Positions 22,624 through 35,079 of a stretch of DNA of 64,000 bases are shown in pieces. How positions within the stretch are numbered: the first letter of the stretch is position 1; every line of letters starts with the position of its first letter. Origin of the DNA: Rehmannia glutinosa. Taxonomy: Eukaryota > Streptophyta > Magnoliopsida > Lamiales > Orobanchaceae. The DNA lies in the NCBI GenBank assembly GCA_016081115.2, contig CM071932.1, positions 55,006,659 through 55,070,658 on the forward strand, given 5' to 3'. The notes under the pieces are model-generated. The model was not told the DNA's origin, ran no database searches, and worked only from the letters and a program-made list of their open reading frames with translations. Position numbers and translations under genes: made by a program.

Positions 22624-23973
22624 TGTCAGATAAATGTTTTTATCAAGATTTTGATGATTATATTTAAATGAGTTTTTATACCAAAATAATGTTAATAATT
22701 ATTGTCTAAATACTCCTAAATGATTTAAATTATTTTTGCTAATTTTTTGGAGTATTTCTTAGAATTTATTTTTCGATAAAAATGGACAACACTTTTGATA
22801 GTTTTGTTTAAATTGGTTTTTACACCAAAACTATGTTTATAAATGTTGTCAAAATACTCCCAAGTGATTTAAAATGTTTTTACTAATTTTTGGAGTATTT
22901 CTTGAAGTTTATTTTTGATAAAAATCGGACAACATTTCAAATTGGAGGTCGGCCGATCGCACAAGAGGTCGGCCACTGTACTGAAGAGTTGAAAAAATGA
23001 AAGCGAGCGAAAATGAAACAAAATTCAGTGAAAAAAAGAAGGAGGGGACGGTCGGGGTGAGGCCGGCCGGTCGCACCCTAAAGCGACGTCGCACCCCGTC
23101 GGCCGATCGACCCCACGGCGACGACACTGCACTGATCGCACTAATTTTTTCAAATGGTCAAAATCTTTAACAGTGCAACCTTCGCCTATGCTATTTTTGT
23201 GACAAAGAAAATTATGTTGTTTGAAATTTTTGACAAAGAAAGATTTACTTTTGATTTTTGTACAATATTTCTACATCTTGTGATCTTCTTTTTGTAGACA
23301 AAAGTGAAGATAGAGGAGCCTATGTTGGTGAAGACTTCCCTATAAATAGAGGATGAATTGAAGACATAAGACACAACACATACAAGCAAAACACACAACA
23401 TGATATCTGCAAATTGTTCAAGCTTTCATTTTTACATTCTTGTTGTAATAGCCTAAGTACTTTCACTTGCACATCTTTGAGGTCTAGGCTTTTTGATTCT
23501 TGATTACACTTGCACTCAATCTTTGTATTGGTTTCATAGAGTTGTAATCTTGAATTTTGTCCATCATTCAACACAAGACATCCTTGTGAGTATTCTTGTG
23601 GTAAGAATACACTTGGGTGATCTAGGTGATAGGTGTTTGAAGAGTGTGGTACTCTTAAAAGGTGGTGAAGGAAGATTGTGGTAATCTCCTTGAAGGTGTT
23701 GTAAGAGGATTGTGGTGATCCTCAAGGTGTTGTATTAATTGTGGTAATTAATAAAATCTTTTTTCTTTTTGGAATCCATCCCTGGAGATCTTTGGGGTGG
23801 TAGAGGATTAAGCCCTAGGTGGGTTGAACCTCTTTAAATCAACGAGTGTTGTTTAATTTTTGCATTTACATTCTTGTCATTTACTTGTTGATTCGAAAAA
23901 GAGGGTGATTTGCGAAAAATCGGCATAATCTATTCACCCCCCCTCTAGATTATCGTAGCCACTTGGACTAACA
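22624..23973 (+). repeat. 5' LTR of element B
   Basis: TGTCAG...CTAACA. It has a TATA box at 23341-23348 and a CpG-rich block at about 22945-23130. It contains an internal near-duplication: the 'ttttgcaccaaaactatg...gtatttcttgaag' type segment occurs twice (about 22625-22790 and 22795-22940). Confidence 0.92.
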
Positions 23974-23975
23974 AG

Positions 23976-23987
23976 TGGTATCAGAGC
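23976..23987 (+). promoter_or_regulatory. Primer-binding site of B
   Basis: TGGTATCAGAGC, an exact 12-base complement of the initiator tRNA-Met 3' end, two bases after the LTR. Confidence 0.9.
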
Positions 23988-24030
23988 CAAACTCTTTGGC
24001 TAGCTCGTTCCGAGTAAAGAGGAAAGATCC

Positions 24031-27000
24031 ATGGCTACGAATGAAGCTTATCTCACCACCGGCGCCTCCACCAACAAGCCACCACTATTCAACGCCAACA
24101 ACTACGTATTTTGGAAAGACCGCAAGGAATGCTTTCTACAACAAAATTGGAGGATGGTACCACGACTCCCAAGCCATTCAAGGAATACGATGAAAATGAC
24201 AAGAAGGCTTTCTCTTTAAACGGTAAGGCCTTAAACATTTTACATTGCTCTCTTACCACCACCGAATATAATCGCATAAGAGGCATACGGTCGGCACATG
24301 AAGTTTGGGAAAAATTAGAAACCATCTATGAGGGCACAAAGAAAGTGAAGCAAGCAAGAAAAACAATGCTTGTGAAAGACTTTGAAAATTTCAATATGTA
24401 TGATGGTGAAAGCATATCAAAAATGGTGGAAAGGCTTGACAACATTGTCAATCCTCTTGTGGCTCTTGGAAAGATCATCTCCGAAGAAGATAAGGTGACC
24501 AAAGTCTTAAATGCCCTTCCCTACTCATGGTCCAAAAAGGTAACGGCAATCACGGAAGCTCAAAATCTTGAGACACTCAAGTTTGATGAGCTCATTGGGA
24601 ACCTCCTCATTTATGAAGTATATCTCAAGGAGAGGAAAAATTCTCAACCATCCACTTCTAAACCGGCTACGCAAAATATTATTAAAGACTTAGCATCTTC
24701 TTCTAATAATGTTTATTATGCTAGTGATGAGGATGATGAAGAAACGCGCTCTTGTTAGAAAATTTGCAAAATTTGTAAACAAAAATAAAGCAAGAAAGCC
24801 AAGAGACAATTCTTGTTTCAAATGCGGAAAATCCGGGCACTACATAGCCGATTGCCCAAAATTAGCGGAAGAGAAACAAAAGAAGAAAAAGCCTTTTCCT
24901 AAAAAGAAGGCGTTAAATGCGGACGTCAAGACTTGGGATGAATTACTTGAAACAACAGACGAGGAAGGAGAATCCGAACATGGTCTTATGGCCATAGACG
25001 ATGAAAACACCGAGGTACGCTCTAATGCTTCATCTTCTTCCCTAGTTGATGAATTACAATGTGATGTTGATGAATTGCAAAATGAGTTTCAAAATTTGAT
25101 TGTTAAATACAAGAATTTGAAAAAGGAGCATAAAGAGCTTAAACTAGAAAAAGATAAATTATTTACTTCTTATGATTCTCTTGATAAAGCTCATGCTATT
25201 ACTCTTACTATGGTCCGTACTCTTGAAACCGAAAAACAAACGCTCACAAATGATATTGAAAATTTGAAAAAGGATGTGCATCGATTCAATTTAAGTACGG
25301 ATAAAGTCACTAAAATCTTAGATGCACAAAGAGGTGAGCATTCTAAATTAGGACTTGGCTACAAACCTTTTCAAAATGCTTTTAAGAAAAAAGACCAAGG
25401 TCCAACCTTTGTACGTGCTAGTAGTCCTCATATTATTACTTATTTTTATTGTGGTAAGAATGGACACTATGCTAGCAATTGTAAATTGAAGAATAATTTT
25501 AGCTATTATTGGAGACCTAAAGGTCTCAAGGCTAACCCCATGGACCCCAAAATTATAGGGTACCTAAAAATAATTCCTTTGTAGGTTATAGGGGCTATAA
25601 CAACAATGGAAGATTCAAAATGGCTCGTGGACAGCGGATGTTCACGCCATATGACCGGAAAGAGAGAACTTTTTACCAACATCAAGCTCCAAGAAGAGGG
25701 TATGGTCATGTTCGGCAATGGCAAAGGAAGAATTCTTGGAAATGGAGAAATTGGTAACTCTTCTTTCTCTCTTAGTAATGTCCTTTTAGTAGAAGGGCTT
25801 AAGTTCAATTTGATAAGTGTTAGCCAACTTTGTGATTCAAATTATAATGTTGTTTTTAATAAAGAAAAATGCCTTATTTCCAAAAATGATAAAATTATTT
25901 GTGAAGCAATTAGAAAAAGCAATCTTTACAAAATTTGTACAAGTGATTTGGTTAGTCAAAATGTTTCTTGTCTTGTCGCCAATTATGATTTAACTAGTTT
26001 ATGGCATAGGCGACTTGGGCATGTTGGATACAAAAATTTGCAAACCATTTACAAAAACCAACATGTAAAAGGACTACCCAAATTGAATTTTGAAAATCTT
26101 GGCTTATGTGACACTTGTCAAAAGAACAAATTAGTTAAGAGTAGTTTTAAGCCCAAAAATGAAATTTCCACTACCAAACCCCTACAAATGCTTCATCTTG
26201 ATTTGTATGGGGATATTGGTACGGCAAGTCTAAGTGGAAAACATTACACTTTTGTTATAGTAGATAATTTTTCTAGATATACTTGGGCTCTATTTCTTAC
26301 AAATAAAAGCGATGTCGTTAATGAGTTTGTTAAGTTGTGTAGACTTATTGAAAATGAAAAGAAATATACTATTAAGTCTATTCGAAGTGATCGAGGTGGA
26401 GAATTTGACGGCGAAATTAGAGTCTTTTGTGAAACCAAGGGATATAGTCATAATTTTTTGGCTCCAAGGACACCTCAACAAAATGGAGTAGCCGAAAGAA
26501 AGAATCGGACACTTCAAGAAATGAGTCGGTCCATGCTCAATGAATTTTCACTTCCAAAATATTTTTGGGCCGAAGCCATAAGTACCGCTTGCTATGTCAT
26601 TAATCGAGTTTATATTCGTCCTAAAATGAATAAAACTCCATATGAGCTTTGGAAAGGAAGAACTCCAAATATTAGTTATTTCAAAATATTTGGATGTAAA
26701 TGTTTTATTTTGAATACTAAGATCAATTAGACAAACTTGATCCTAAGGCCGATGAAGGAATATTTATGGGGTATTCAACCAAGAGCAAAGCATATCGGGT
26801 TTACAATAAGACTAGTGGGGTTGTTGAAGAATCCATCCATGTCAAATTCAATGAAGCTTCGGGTGTTGAAAGGATACCCAATGATGAAAGTGATAAAGAA
26901 GATATTGTTGAACCCATTATTCAAGATGTTACTCAAAATGATCAACCTTCAAGCTCAAATGTTCCTCAAGAAGATAAAGGTGATACTTCGAATCTTCCCG

Positions 27001-28603
27001 TAGCATTGAAATTTAAGGGAGATAACCCAAAAGATCTTATTATTGGTGATCTCCTTGATAAAGTAATGACTCGAGGAAAATTTGCCGAGAAAGCTCTTAT
27101 TTCTCAAAAAGAGCCTAAAAATGCTAAGAAAGCCATTGGAGATGAGGATAGGTTTTTAGAAATGCAATAGGAGTTGAATCAATTTGAAAGGAATGATGTA
27201 TGGGAATTAGTACCTTGTCCTCCATCTCAAACCATTATTGGTATAAAATGGGTATTTCGGAACAAGCTCGATGACCAATGCAATATTGTTCGAAACAAAG
27301 CAAGGTTAGTAGCTCAAGGTTATTGTCAAGAAGAATGTATTGATTATGATGAAACATTTGCACCCGTAGCACGTTTAGAAGCTATTCGTATTTTACTTGC
27401 CTATTCTTGTTTTAAAAATTTCAAGCTTTACCAAATGGATGTAAAATCCGCATTTTTAAATGGTATTATTCAAGAAGAAGTCTATGTAAAACAACCTCCG
27501 GGGTTTGAAAATTTTTCTAGGCCTAATGATGTTTATAGACTTAAAAGGCCTTGTATGGTTTGAAACAAGCACCCCGTGCATGGTATGATAGACTTAGCTC
27601 TTTTCTTTTGCAAAATGGTTTTACAAGAGGTAAAGTTGATACTACTCTCTTTGTTTTTGAAAAAGGGCAAGATTGCTTATTAGTACAAATTTATGTTGAT
27701 GATATTATTTTTGGTGCTACTAATGAATCCTTGTGCAAGAAATTTTCTAAGTTAATGCAAGGTGAATTTGAAATGAGCATGATGGGGGAGCTCAACTTCT
27801 TCCTTGGACTTCAAATTAAGCAATGCCAAGAAGGAATTTATATTTCTCAATCAAAATATACAAAGGAGCTTTTGAAGAAATTTGGCATTGAAGAAGGAAG
27901 AACCGTCTCTACCCCAATGGCAACAAACGGCAAGATTGACAAAGATGAAAAAGGCAAGTCGGTTGATGAATCCAAATATCGAGGTATGATTGGTAGTTTA
28001 CTTTATTTAACCGCAAGTAGACCGGATATTCTTCATGCCGTATGCCTATGTGCTCGTTTTCAAAGCAATCCCAAAGAATCTCATATGAGTGTCGTTAAAA
28101 GGATTTTTTGATATTTGAAAGGCACTATTCAATATGGTTTATTCTATCTAAAGAATGAAAATTTTTCTCTTAAAGGTTATAGTGATTCGGATTATGCGGG
28201 AAATATTGATGATCGAAAAGTACTTCCTGATCATGTCAATTTCTAGGTGATTGCCTAGTTTCTTGGTTTTCAAAGAAACAAAATTGTGTTTCACTTTCAA
28301 CGGCGGGGTTTAATATATTTCCGGCATTTTTGTTGTACACAACTTCTTTGGATGAAACAAACTTTAGCGGATTATAAATGTTCTTTTGAAAGTGTTCCTA
28401 TATTTTGTGATAATATATCCGCTATAAATATTGCTCAAAACCCGGTTCATCATAATCGTACTAAACATATTGAGATTCGACATCATTTTCTAAGGGATTG
28501 TATTTCAAAACGTAAAATTGAGATATCTTTTGTACCATCTCAAGATCAATTAGCGGACATTTTTACAAAACCGCTATCTTCCGAGACTTTTGCGTCAATA
28601 TGA
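24031..28603 (+). pseudogene. Element B Gag-Pol, multiply broken
   Basis: Starts MATNEAYLTTG at 24031. A deletion of roughly 60 bases after FWKDRKECFLQ removes part of the Gag core and shifts frame. The frame resumes at 24111-24758, then 24709-25584 with an intact knuckle CFKCGKSGHYIADC and a second CCHC-like site. Protease and integrase lie at 25606-26730 (VDSGCSRHMTG, SDRGGEFDGE). There is a one-base loss near 26722, a GAG-to-TAG stop at 27168-27170, a break near 27550 before the RT, YVDD at about 27690, then a break near 28110 and a disturbed RNase H end (28286-28603). The Gag deletion, the 26722 shift and the 27168 stop recur in the copy at 59496-64000, so those are real inherited lesions. 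Confidence 0.88.
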
Positions 28604-29871
28604 GCTCGGTTAGGCATAATGCATATTGAATGAGGTCTATGATTGTATTTTACACGTTTTTAAAACTTAAGGGCGAAAAATCGGATTTTTGGTTAAAAAC
28701 TCGGATTTTGGAAAAACAGAAAGAACACTGGGCTGGTTGGGGGAAGGCCGACCGGTCGCCCACCCCTCCAACCGGTCGCCCCTCACCATTTTATGGTTTA
28801 AATTGTTTCTGTTTTCAGTTTCAGCCATTTTGGCTTATTTTGTCCATTTTTCGTCCCCTATGCATTTTTCACACAAATTTCACTTCAAATTTGTTTTCTT
28901 GCATACATTGCATATTTTGGATTTCATAAGGCTCGATTATCATCATCATTGTTCATCTTTACCGATTAGATGGTAAGAGTTTCTCATTTTAATCTCAATT
29001 GGGTTGAACCATTGAGAATGTGCTTGTATCTTGATATCTTGTTGAAATTCTTGTATTAATATGATGTTTATGATGTTTGATGATGTATAAATATTGTTGT
29101 ATTGCAATTGGTGATGAAATTTTTTGGCTTAAACGAATCACAAAGGCGTTATATTTCTCTTGTTTTATTCAACGCACGCCAAGTGTTCGACAAAATGTTT
29201 CAATGAAAAATTCATCACCTACATGATTCTCTTGATTTGAAAAGTCTTATAAGTTTATAGAGATCATGTTTTATCAATCAAATGAGCTTTTACAAATCAA
29301 ATGAGCAATTTTTCCCTTTTATTAGGAATTTAAGCTTAAATGCTCAATATGCTCGATAAATCTATAAATTGCGCACTTTGTTATAATTGTATGATGTTTT
29401 TATCGTGATAACATTATTTTTGATGATTCCAAAGGGGGAGAAACAAGAAAAATGCTCATAAGCTCAAAGAAGCGTAAATAAGCTCGCAAGAAAAGCTATA
29501 AGCTAAAGCTCTTAAAAGCCAAAAGGTATGGATTATACTTGGTCCATGTGATGTATTATGGACTTTTATACTTGACTTATGATGCTTTTGTGACAGGGGG
29601 AGCTTATAAGCTCATGATATTCAAGCTTAAGTTGTAAAAGCTAAGCTTTAAGTTTTTAGTTGTTGCTTGTATACTTGTTCTTGATATGCATATTGATAGG
29701 GGGAGCTTGTGCAAAAATGATTTTGAAAAATCTTTGCTCCTATCCTTGTGTGTTTGTACTTATGATAAATCTTGCTTGTAATGGTTTGATGTTTTAGACC
29801 GGAAAATTGGTTTTGTCTTAAAATCAACTTCCTAAAATTGTTTTGGTTTGTAATCATCAAAAAGGGGAGTT
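28604..29871 (+). other. Element B 3' untranslated region with PPT series
   Basis: About 1.27 kb without a credible ORF; no env-like gene, unlike some Sireviruses. GGGGGAG motifs lie at 29434-29440, 29596-29602 and 29699-29705. The terminal tract AAAAAGGGGAGTT (about 29859-29871) adjoins the 3' LTR. Palindrome ACCGGTCGCC units occur near 28752 and 28771. Confidence 0.7.
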
Positions 29872-31216
29872 TGTTAGATAAATGTTTTTATCAAGATTTT
29901 GATGATTATATTTAAATGAGTTTTTATACCAAAACAATGTTAATAAATGTTGTCTAAATACTCATAAATGATTTAAAATGTTTTTGCTAATTTTTTGGAG
30001 TATTTCTTAGAATTTATTTTTCGATTAAAATGGACAACACTTTTGATGATTTGTTTAAAATGGTTTTTACACCAAAACTATGTTTATAAATGTTGTTAAA
30101 ATACTCCCAAGTGATTTAAAATGTTTTTACTAATTTTTTGGAGTATTTCTTGAAGTTTATTTTTGATAAAAATTGGACAACATTTCAAATTGGAGGTCGA
30201 CCGGTCGCACAAGAGGTCGACCGGTGACACAAGAGTTGAAAAAATGAAATGAGAATGAAACAAAACAAATTCTGTGAAAAAAAGAAGGGGGACCGGTCAA
30301 GGTGTGAGGCCGACCGGCCGCACCTCCGACGGCCGTCGCACCCCGTCGACCAGGTCGACCCCACTGACGACACACTGCACTGGATCGCACTAATTTTTTA
30401 AACGGTCGAAATCTTTAACAGGGCAACCTACGCCTATGCTATTTTGTGACAAAGAAAATTATGTCTTTGAAATTTTTGACAACAAGATTTACTTTTGATT
30501 TTTGTACAATATTTCTACATCTTGTGATCTTCTTTTTGTAGACAAAAGTGAAGATAGAGGAGCCTATGTTGGTGAAGACTTCCCTATAAATAGAGGATGA
30601 ATTGAAGACATAAGACACAACACATACAAGCAAAACACACAACATGATATCTGCAAATTGTTCAAGCTTTCATTTTTACATTCTTGTTGTAATAGCCTAA
30701 GTACTTTCACTTGCACATCTTTGAGGTCTAGGCTTTTTGATTCTTGATTACACTTGCACTCAATCTTTGTATTGGTTTCATAGAGTTGTAATCTTGAATT
30801 TTGTCCATCATTCAACACAAGATATCCTTGTGAGTATTCTTGTGGTAAGAATGCACTTGAGTGATCTAGGTGATAGGTGTTTGAAGAGTGTGGTACTCTT
30901 CAAAGGTGGTGAAGGAAGATTGTGGTAATCTCCTTGAAGGTGTTGTAAGAGGATTGTGGTGATCCTCAAGGTGTTGTATTAATTGTGGTAATTAATAAAA
31001 TCTTTTTTTCTTTTTGGAATCCATCCCGGAGATACTGGGGTGGTAGAGGATTAGGCCCTAGGTGGGTTGAACCTCTTTAACTCAACGAGTGTTGTTTAAT
31101 TTCCGCATTTACATTCTTGTCATTTACTTGTTGATTCGAAAAAGAGGGTGATTTGCGAAAAATCGGCATAATCTATTCACCCCCCCTCTAGATTATCGTA
31201 GCCACTTGGACTAACA
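29872..31216 (+). repeat. 3' LTR of element B
   Basis: TGTTAG...CTAACA, 1345 bp. A TATA box lies at 30585-30592 and CGACCGGTCG at 30198-30207. It differs from the 5' LTR mostly in the CpG-rich block. Confidence 0.92.
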
Positions 31217-31747
31217 GTAATAGTACCATATTATAACAATATAAAAAATCATGTTTTAATTTTTTTACCATATCACATAAATTATGTAATTTTATTGATT
31301 ATGTTAAGTTGTTAAGTAGGAGATATTGAGATTATAAATCTATACAAGTTTTTGTTTCATACTAATTTATCAAAATTATTAGTTAATTATAATTGTTTTA
31401 AGTAAATAGAAGGACAATTGCTCAAATAATAATTATTATATTATAGAGTTATTAAGTTTAAAATTTAGGATTGTGTTATAGTTTTAGTTTTTATTTTTAA
31501 ACTACAATAAAAAGAGATTGGAAGTATATCCATTTGATGATTTTTATATTGATTTTCTATTTTTTTTCAAATTTGTATATTTTATTTATGACTAATATCC
31601 GAATCACTGTCCCGAACTTTTGGTACAGAGGTTTTTCCAATGGCCCGATTCTGGAGATTTATTTTTAGAATTTCTGAACTTCGGGATGGTTCTGGAGATT
31701 TCCAAATCTCCAAAACGTCTCGTCCCATGCACACTCCTAGTTTAGCC

Positions 31748-34283
31748 CTTCTCTAAAATATTATTCATTAAGTATATTTTAACTATTGAATTCCTTAAAG
31801 CTTTGGATTTTTCTCCATCACCGTGCTGGATTTTTTTCTTCTAACATTGTTTTGCGTGTTGGAGGTCGATTCCTCTTAGGGATGACAATTTTGCCCGACC
31901 AAATGAAACTCCGCCCCACGCCAACCCATTTGGGTTGCCCCACCCCGTGACCGCGGAGGGGGGCCGAGATTTGGCAGCCCAGGTATCCCTTTTGCCCCGC
32001 ATAGCAAATGTATTTTTTTAATATATATTTTGCATGTACGATATATATTATAATGTGAGTTTTATCTAGTAATATTATATCTAGCATTTATAAATTAATA
32101 ATAACAAGTTTTATAAAGAATATTTTATAAATATATTATAAATACATATATTTTTCTTTTTTTCATTTTTGTTTGTATTTATTTTTACTTAATTTGTGGC
32201 GGACGGGTTGCCTCGCCCCACCCCATTCTCGTGGATGGGGCGGGCGGGACGGACCTATACCCGTAATTCGGGGGAAAAATAATTTTTTTTTTGGGGGTAA
32301 ATCAATAAAAAATAAATAATTAGTATTGAAATTTAATATTTTAAAATAAAATATACATATAATTAATTAAATTTTCAAAAATTTGGGGGAGGGGCTAAAG
32401 CCCCCATTCAATGGGAAGGAAACGCCCTTGGGGCCAGGTTTGGGTCTTTAGATACCTGACCAATTGCCATCCATATTCGCTCTATATGGATTGAATATTA
32501 GATCGAACACAAATACCTTAACGTAGAGTACTTTGAGTTGGAGTGAACTGTCTAATTTTCAGCAGCATCAAAGTACGACCACTTTTGTATGATTGATAAG
32601 ATTATTTGTGGAATTATATCTATAATTGAAGCAGTTTGCCAATAATATTGCACAACATTTTATGGATAAGGATTATGGAGTACCCAACAAAAAGAAGGAA
32701 AAAAAACATGTTAACTGAGAATAATAAAAAAACATGAAGCAATTTATGATCACAAAGAGTTGTGTTTAGCAATATATAATTACCTATTAGGTTTTTTATT
32801 TGAAATTGTAGAATTACTGAACTGGACTAAGTCTATAGCAGAATTTGGGCGCGGCCCATTAATAGATACATTGGTAAAATAATAAATGTCCATCTGAGGT
32901 AGGTGTTTGAAGATTTGTAAGCATTTTTTTGAACATACCATAATTTGGGGGGATTTGTAATTTGAATTTTATGCTTGTGCTGATCTTGTTTTAATAAATA
33001 TGAAATTGTATATATGGAATTACCATGATGAATTTCAGGGAGAGATGCATGACACGCTTTGCTCAACAATATGACAAAAGAAAGGAAAAGAACTTTGAAT
33101 AGATTACTTATAATGGCTATGTAGCAATAACTATAGGAATATTAGGTTTCGGAAGATTAATTCAATAAAATTTTCAATTAAGATTTTCCCTTTTGAGATT
33201 TGAACTCAAATCGAACATATATTTTTTTTAGTACACATCTCACAAGGAAAAAGAAAAAAAAAACTTAAAAAAATTTGACCAATAATGTGAACAATATAGA
33301 AACAAAGTTATTAAATTTTTCGATACTAATTTCAATCAAATTTCATTTGATAGATGTCTTCATATAACAAAATTATATTAAACTTAATTAATTAATTAAT
33401 TAATTTTGACTAACCAATATGTCACAATTCCCTACTATCAATATGATTATATGAATGAGATGATTGTTGTTGTTCTCATCATTATCAAATAATAAATACA
33501 TTAAATAAAAGAATTTGGGGAAAACTATTAATGCTTGACTAAATGACCACACTTGCACTTTATCATTTACAATTATAAAAACCTTCATTAGAATGTCATT
33601 CAGTGCCAAATCCAATTAAATTATTTAAACAAAGAGTAACGATATGATAAATACTCTCATACACGTTACACTTTGCTCATAAATCTCACTCGACACACTT
33701 ATATTTAGTAATTTCATATCGGACAGTGAAAATGATGCTCTTTCTCCACCAGACATTTCTTCACGGCATCACTGCAGGAAGTTGACATATCGTTGCTCTC
33801 TGTTCATGCTACATACTACAACTATTCACTTTTTTTTTGTTTGTTTTTATGTTTTCCATTATCGCTCTTACATAATACATTAATTGCTTCTTCTTATTCC
33901 TTTCCACCACGACATCATAAAAAAGTATTTTCAATTGATACATGTAAAGTTTATTACATATTAGGGTTTTCTTTTTCATGCTGAGAGATATTAGGATTTT
34001 TAATCGTATAAAAATCACATATCCAAGAGGACTGACTATACATTCTTTAGATTATTGCAACGATATATAAATACATTAAAATAAACTTTTTAACAATATA
34101 TAATTCTAAATGAAACAAAATAAAAAATTCATGAAAAGTACAAACAACAATATTGAACAAGAGTCTAGAGTGTCAAAGAATATAATAGGAACATAATATA
34201 ATTGTCTAACGTTGGAGATACGATACACCCCATATAGATATTTTATGAAAAATAAAACAAAATAAAAGTGAGATTCAAATTAA
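31748..34283. other. Intergenic DNA with a one-ended hAT-like fragment
   Basis: At 31879 TAGGGATGACAATTTTGCCC looks like a hAT-type end, followed by the C/G-rich 'CCCCACCCCG' and (at about 32205-32260) GGGCGGGCGGGACGG modules typical of such elements. No right end or target duplication was found. The rest is AT-rich with a short ATTA repeat near 33388-33402. No gene is seen. Confidence 0.4.
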
Positions 34284-34291
34284 TATAAATA
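34284..34291 (+). promoter_or_regulatory. Candidate TATA box of the DDT-domain gene
   Basis: TATAAATA lies upstream of a GA- and CT-rich leader (about 34320-34430) and a 5' UTR intron with donor at 34498-34499 (cag/gtatgt) and acceptor at 35035-35036. Confidence 0.4.
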
Positions 34292-35039
34292 GGCATAATT
34301 AGAAGGGGGGGATTCCAATTCCATGAGAGAGAGAGGAGAGCCAAACAACAACACGTCAGTCTTCACTGGCGAAAAAACGTACAACACCGCCTCCCTCTCT
34401 CTTTCTTCCCTCTCAGCGCCTCTCTAAATATTCGCACACACATTTACACACACATGCCATCCAAACCCTCTCAATCCAACCCGATTTGTTAATCCAGGTA
34501 TGTTTATGCTCTCATCTCTTTCTCAATTCAACTCCTGGCGGGAAATAATTCAATTTTGCATGTGAACTTCTGTTAATGTGTTTTTTTGGTTAATTTTCAT
34601 GTTTGGCGAACTGAATGTGAATCGTTTGTTTCTTGTTATACTGGGTTTTGTTTTTTTGTGGTACATTTGTCTGTAAAACAGCCATTGACTCGATAAAGCT
34701 CCAATGCATGCAGAATTGTTATGCTTTTTTATGCTTTTTTAAAGAGTTATTCCATTAGTAAAAATTGGAATTTTAATTTATTTTATTTCATCTGATTTAT
34801 TATTGCTTTGTTTTCTTGGATTCTTGAAGTGGGTTTTTGTTTTCGATGTTCTCTGTGTGTTTATTCACCCGGGCTCTCTCTCTTTCCCATTTTTTGAGGC
34901 AAATTTTGGGTGGGTTCTCGTTATTCTTGTTTTTGTGTTTTTGCACATTTGGCTGATTTTCTGCTTCTGAGTTCTTAGTTAATCACAGTTTTTCTTTGTC
35001 ATCACTGATCCATGTTTTTTTTTTCTTCTTTTTCAGGTT

Positions 35040-35066
35040 ATGAACTTGAAATTTGAAGGAATTTGA
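35040..35066 (+). other. Upstream ORF of eight codons in the DDT-gene leader
   Basis: ATG at 35040 just after the 5' UTR intron encodes MNLKFEGI and stops at 35064-35066, 13 bases before the main start at 35080. It would be read first by scanning ribosomes and may lower translation. Confidence 0.4.
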
Positions 35067-35079
35067 AAACAGAAAAGAA

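Larger units (their letters stand above)
22624..31216 (+). mobile_element. Ty1/Copia Sirevirus-type LTR retrotransposon B
   Basis: Full-length plus-strand element of about 8.6 kb with an exact 5-bp target duplication GTAAT at 22619-22623 and 31217-31221. Its LTRs are 1350 and 1345 bp, and its first base pairs read TGTCAG (5') or TGTTAG (3'). Protein-level similarity to A is high throughout, so they are subfamilies of one lineage. It is coding-defective. Confidence 0.92.
22165..31739. mobile_element. hAT-like element (C), split by Sirevirus B
   Basis: The left end (GGGATGTGCACGAGAC near 22169; TAGGGATGTGCACGAGAC in the second copy) pairs with right-end complement TAGGAGTGTGCATGGGAC. The 8-bp duplication GTTTAGCC lies at 31740-31747. 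Its left partner reads GTTTAGCT at 22157-22164 here and exactly GTTTAGCC at 57644-57651. The element alone is about 0.98 kb with no transposase. Inner repeats around 'TCTGGAGATTT' recur near both ends. Confidence 0.7.

Noticed and set aside
28604..29871. Possible env-like gene between Pol and 3' LTR of B
   Set aside because: Frames are short, lack signal or membrane segments and are not shared with A.
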